A stretch of DNA of 24,300 nt from CAYMLL01 sp964390645 (lineage in GTDB: Bacteria; Planctomycetota; UBA8108), in contig CAYMLL010000085.1 in assembly GCA_964390645.1 (NCBI GenBank), positions 1 through 24,300 on the forward strand, written 5' to 3'. Both the position numbers and the translations under genes were made by a program. The notes under the pieces are model-generated. The model did no database searches and was not told the DNA's origin. It saw only the letters and a program-made list of their open reading frames with translations. Of this stretch, positions 23,443-24,300 are shown piece by piece. The first letter of the stretch is position 1. Each line of letters starts with the position of its first letter.

Positions 23443-24300
23443 ATGTTCGAGCGACTCTCAAGATCCGTCCTGCGACTCCCCCACCAGGGACGGATCCCCT
23501 GGATCGGCGCCGTCCTCTTCCCGGTTCTGCTTTCGGCGTGCCAGCTGAGGCCCGGCAAGACGGTCGACGGGAAGGACGACAGCGCTTTCATGCCCGGGGC
23601 GAGGATCTCGTTGAGCCTCCTCGGGCCCCCGGCGCAAGGCTCGCTCAAGACGCTGTCGGAGGATCCGGAGACGGAGCTCGACCGCTGGTACACGACGCCC
23701 GCGAGCGATGGTGACGGCGAGGCTGCTGGTGAGACCGGCACCGACGAGTTCCATGTCGACGCCGCGATCGAGGTCGAGTACACGAACGCACGGGGAGAGT
23801 TCACCAATTCCCTTGCCGTCGGCGAGGAGTTCAACCTCGAGGACGGCGAGATCCTCGGCCCCGGCTCGATCGACTCCGACTTCGGTCTCGACCTTCTCAG
23901 CATGGGGCTTCGCGGCGGTCTCTCGCGCGGCGGCTGGGTCGGCATCGATGGTCGCGCGGGCCTCAGTGTCCACGCCGCGGAGCTCGAGCTCCGCAAGCGC
24001 GGAACGGCGGAGCGAGTGACGGACGAGTACTACATGGGCGGCCCCTACCTCGGCGCGGGGCTCTGGGTGAAGCCGGGCGTCCAGTGGTGCCGGCTCTACA
24101 CCCGTGCTACCGGACACCTGGGTTTCGATGTGCTCCAGACCGGCACGACGGCCCTCGGCGAGGTGGGCGTCGAGCTGACCCCGGCGCCCGGCCTGTCCTT
24201 CTTCGGCGGCTGGCGGTGGGTGAGCCATGCCCTCGACCCTGACAGCTCCAACGGGCGCAGCGACATCGAGATCCATCTCTCGGGTCCCGTCGCCGGGGTC
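23443..24300 (+). CDS. Lipoprotein, possibly outer-membrane beta-rich, 3' end outside the window
   Basis: An open frame of 286 codons with no stop before the window ends, so the gene is partial. The N-terminus MFERLSRSVLRLPHQGRI, then a hydrophobic segment, ends in LLSAC, a good lipobox with Cys33 as the lipid-attachment residue. The mature part begins with a charged, Asp/Glu-rich low-complexity linker (about 70-105) and continues as alternating Gly-rich strands, for example GLRGGLSRGGWVGIDGRAGLSV, YYMGGPYLGAGLWVKPG, and LSFFGGWRWVSHAL. That pattern suggests a beta-barrel or beta-sandwich of the outer membrane or cell surface. No family is recognised. The minus-strand frame covering the same region (23458-24276) has no signal peptide or ribosome site and is treated as a shadow. 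Relationship to the upstream membrane protein is unclear because 442 nt separate them. Confidence 0.8.
   Translation, partial: MFERLSRSVLRLPHQGRIPWIGAVLFPVLLSACQLRPGKTVDGKDDSAFMPGARISLSLLGPPAQGSLKTLSEDPETELDRWYTTPASDGDGEAAGETGTDEFHVDAAIEVEYTNARGEFTNSLAVGEEFNLEDGEILGPGSIDSDFGLDLLSMGLRGGLSRGGWVGIDGRAGLSVHAAELELRKRGTAERVTDEYYMGGPYLGAGLWVKPGVQWCRLYTRATGHLGFDVLQTGTTALGEVGVELTPAPGLSFFGGWRWVSHALDPDSSNGRSDIEIHLSGPVAGV

Noticed and set aside
23458..24276. 272-codon minus-strand frame at the right edge
   Set aside because: The plus strand here has AAGGAGG, a lipobox and beta-strand patterning; the minus frame has none of these.

Overview
The window looks like a chromosomal piece of a high-GC member of the Planctomycetota, probably a metagenome-derived or draft assembly, since it contains two runs of exactly ten N. 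The assignment rests on the protein families. It carries two sets of the PSCyt1/DUF1549/DUF1553 and DUF1501 secreted proteins that are hallmarks of this phylum, a DUF1800 protein, paired dockerin-like calcium repeats at the N-termini of secreted proteins, and a short conserved protein of the kind I associate with planctomycete genomes. No rRNA, tRNA, CRISPR array, transposase or phage gene was seen.

Layout, left to right. (1) Plus strand, 260-6776: a secreted sialate O-acetylesterase-type SGNH esterase, a secreted von Willebrand A protein, then a tightly coupled pair made of a PSCyt1-DUF1549-DUF1553 protein and a DUF1501 protein. The Tat signal of the DUF1501 gene is broken by an assembly gap. 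(2) Minus strand, 12805 down to 6975: a second cassette in the opposite gene order. It runs DUF1501, DUF1549/DUF1553 with Ig-like N-terminal region, then a PSCyt1-WD40 protein, with junctions of -4 and +2 nt. A short conserved protein lies beyond. A clear sigma-70-like promoter sits in front. (3) Minus strand, 15268-13154: a secreted toroid/beta-sandwich protein resembling heparinase II/III or alginate-lyase-type polysaccharide lyases. (4) A small two-helix membrane protein on plus (15525-15833). (5) A DUF1800 protein on minus (18581-16068) with a dockerin pair and two EF-hand pairs. (6) Plus strand, 19324 to the end: a cold-shock protein, a secreted DNase I-like (EEP) protein carrying the same four-cysteine dockerin module as the DUF1800 protein, a multi-pass membrane protein of unknown function, and the first 286 codons of a lipoprotein that runs off the window.

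Taken together, most genes encode exported proteins (Sec, Tat or lipoprotein signals). The esterase, the lyase-like protein and the two PSCyt1/DUF1501 cassettes fit breakdown of complex, possibly acetylated or sulfated, polysaccharides. This is inference from families and context. The molecular role of DUF1501, DUF1549, DUF1553 and DUF1800 proteins is not firmly established.

The most rewarding observations are the four-cysteine dockerin module shared by two neighbouring secreted proteins, the EF-hand pairs inserted in DUF1800, a (CGG)15 microsatellite, a heptamer repeat upstream of a mapped promoter, and an orphan coding-like stretch before the cold-shock gene. The odd T-rich sequence beside the first assembly gap is probably artefactual.
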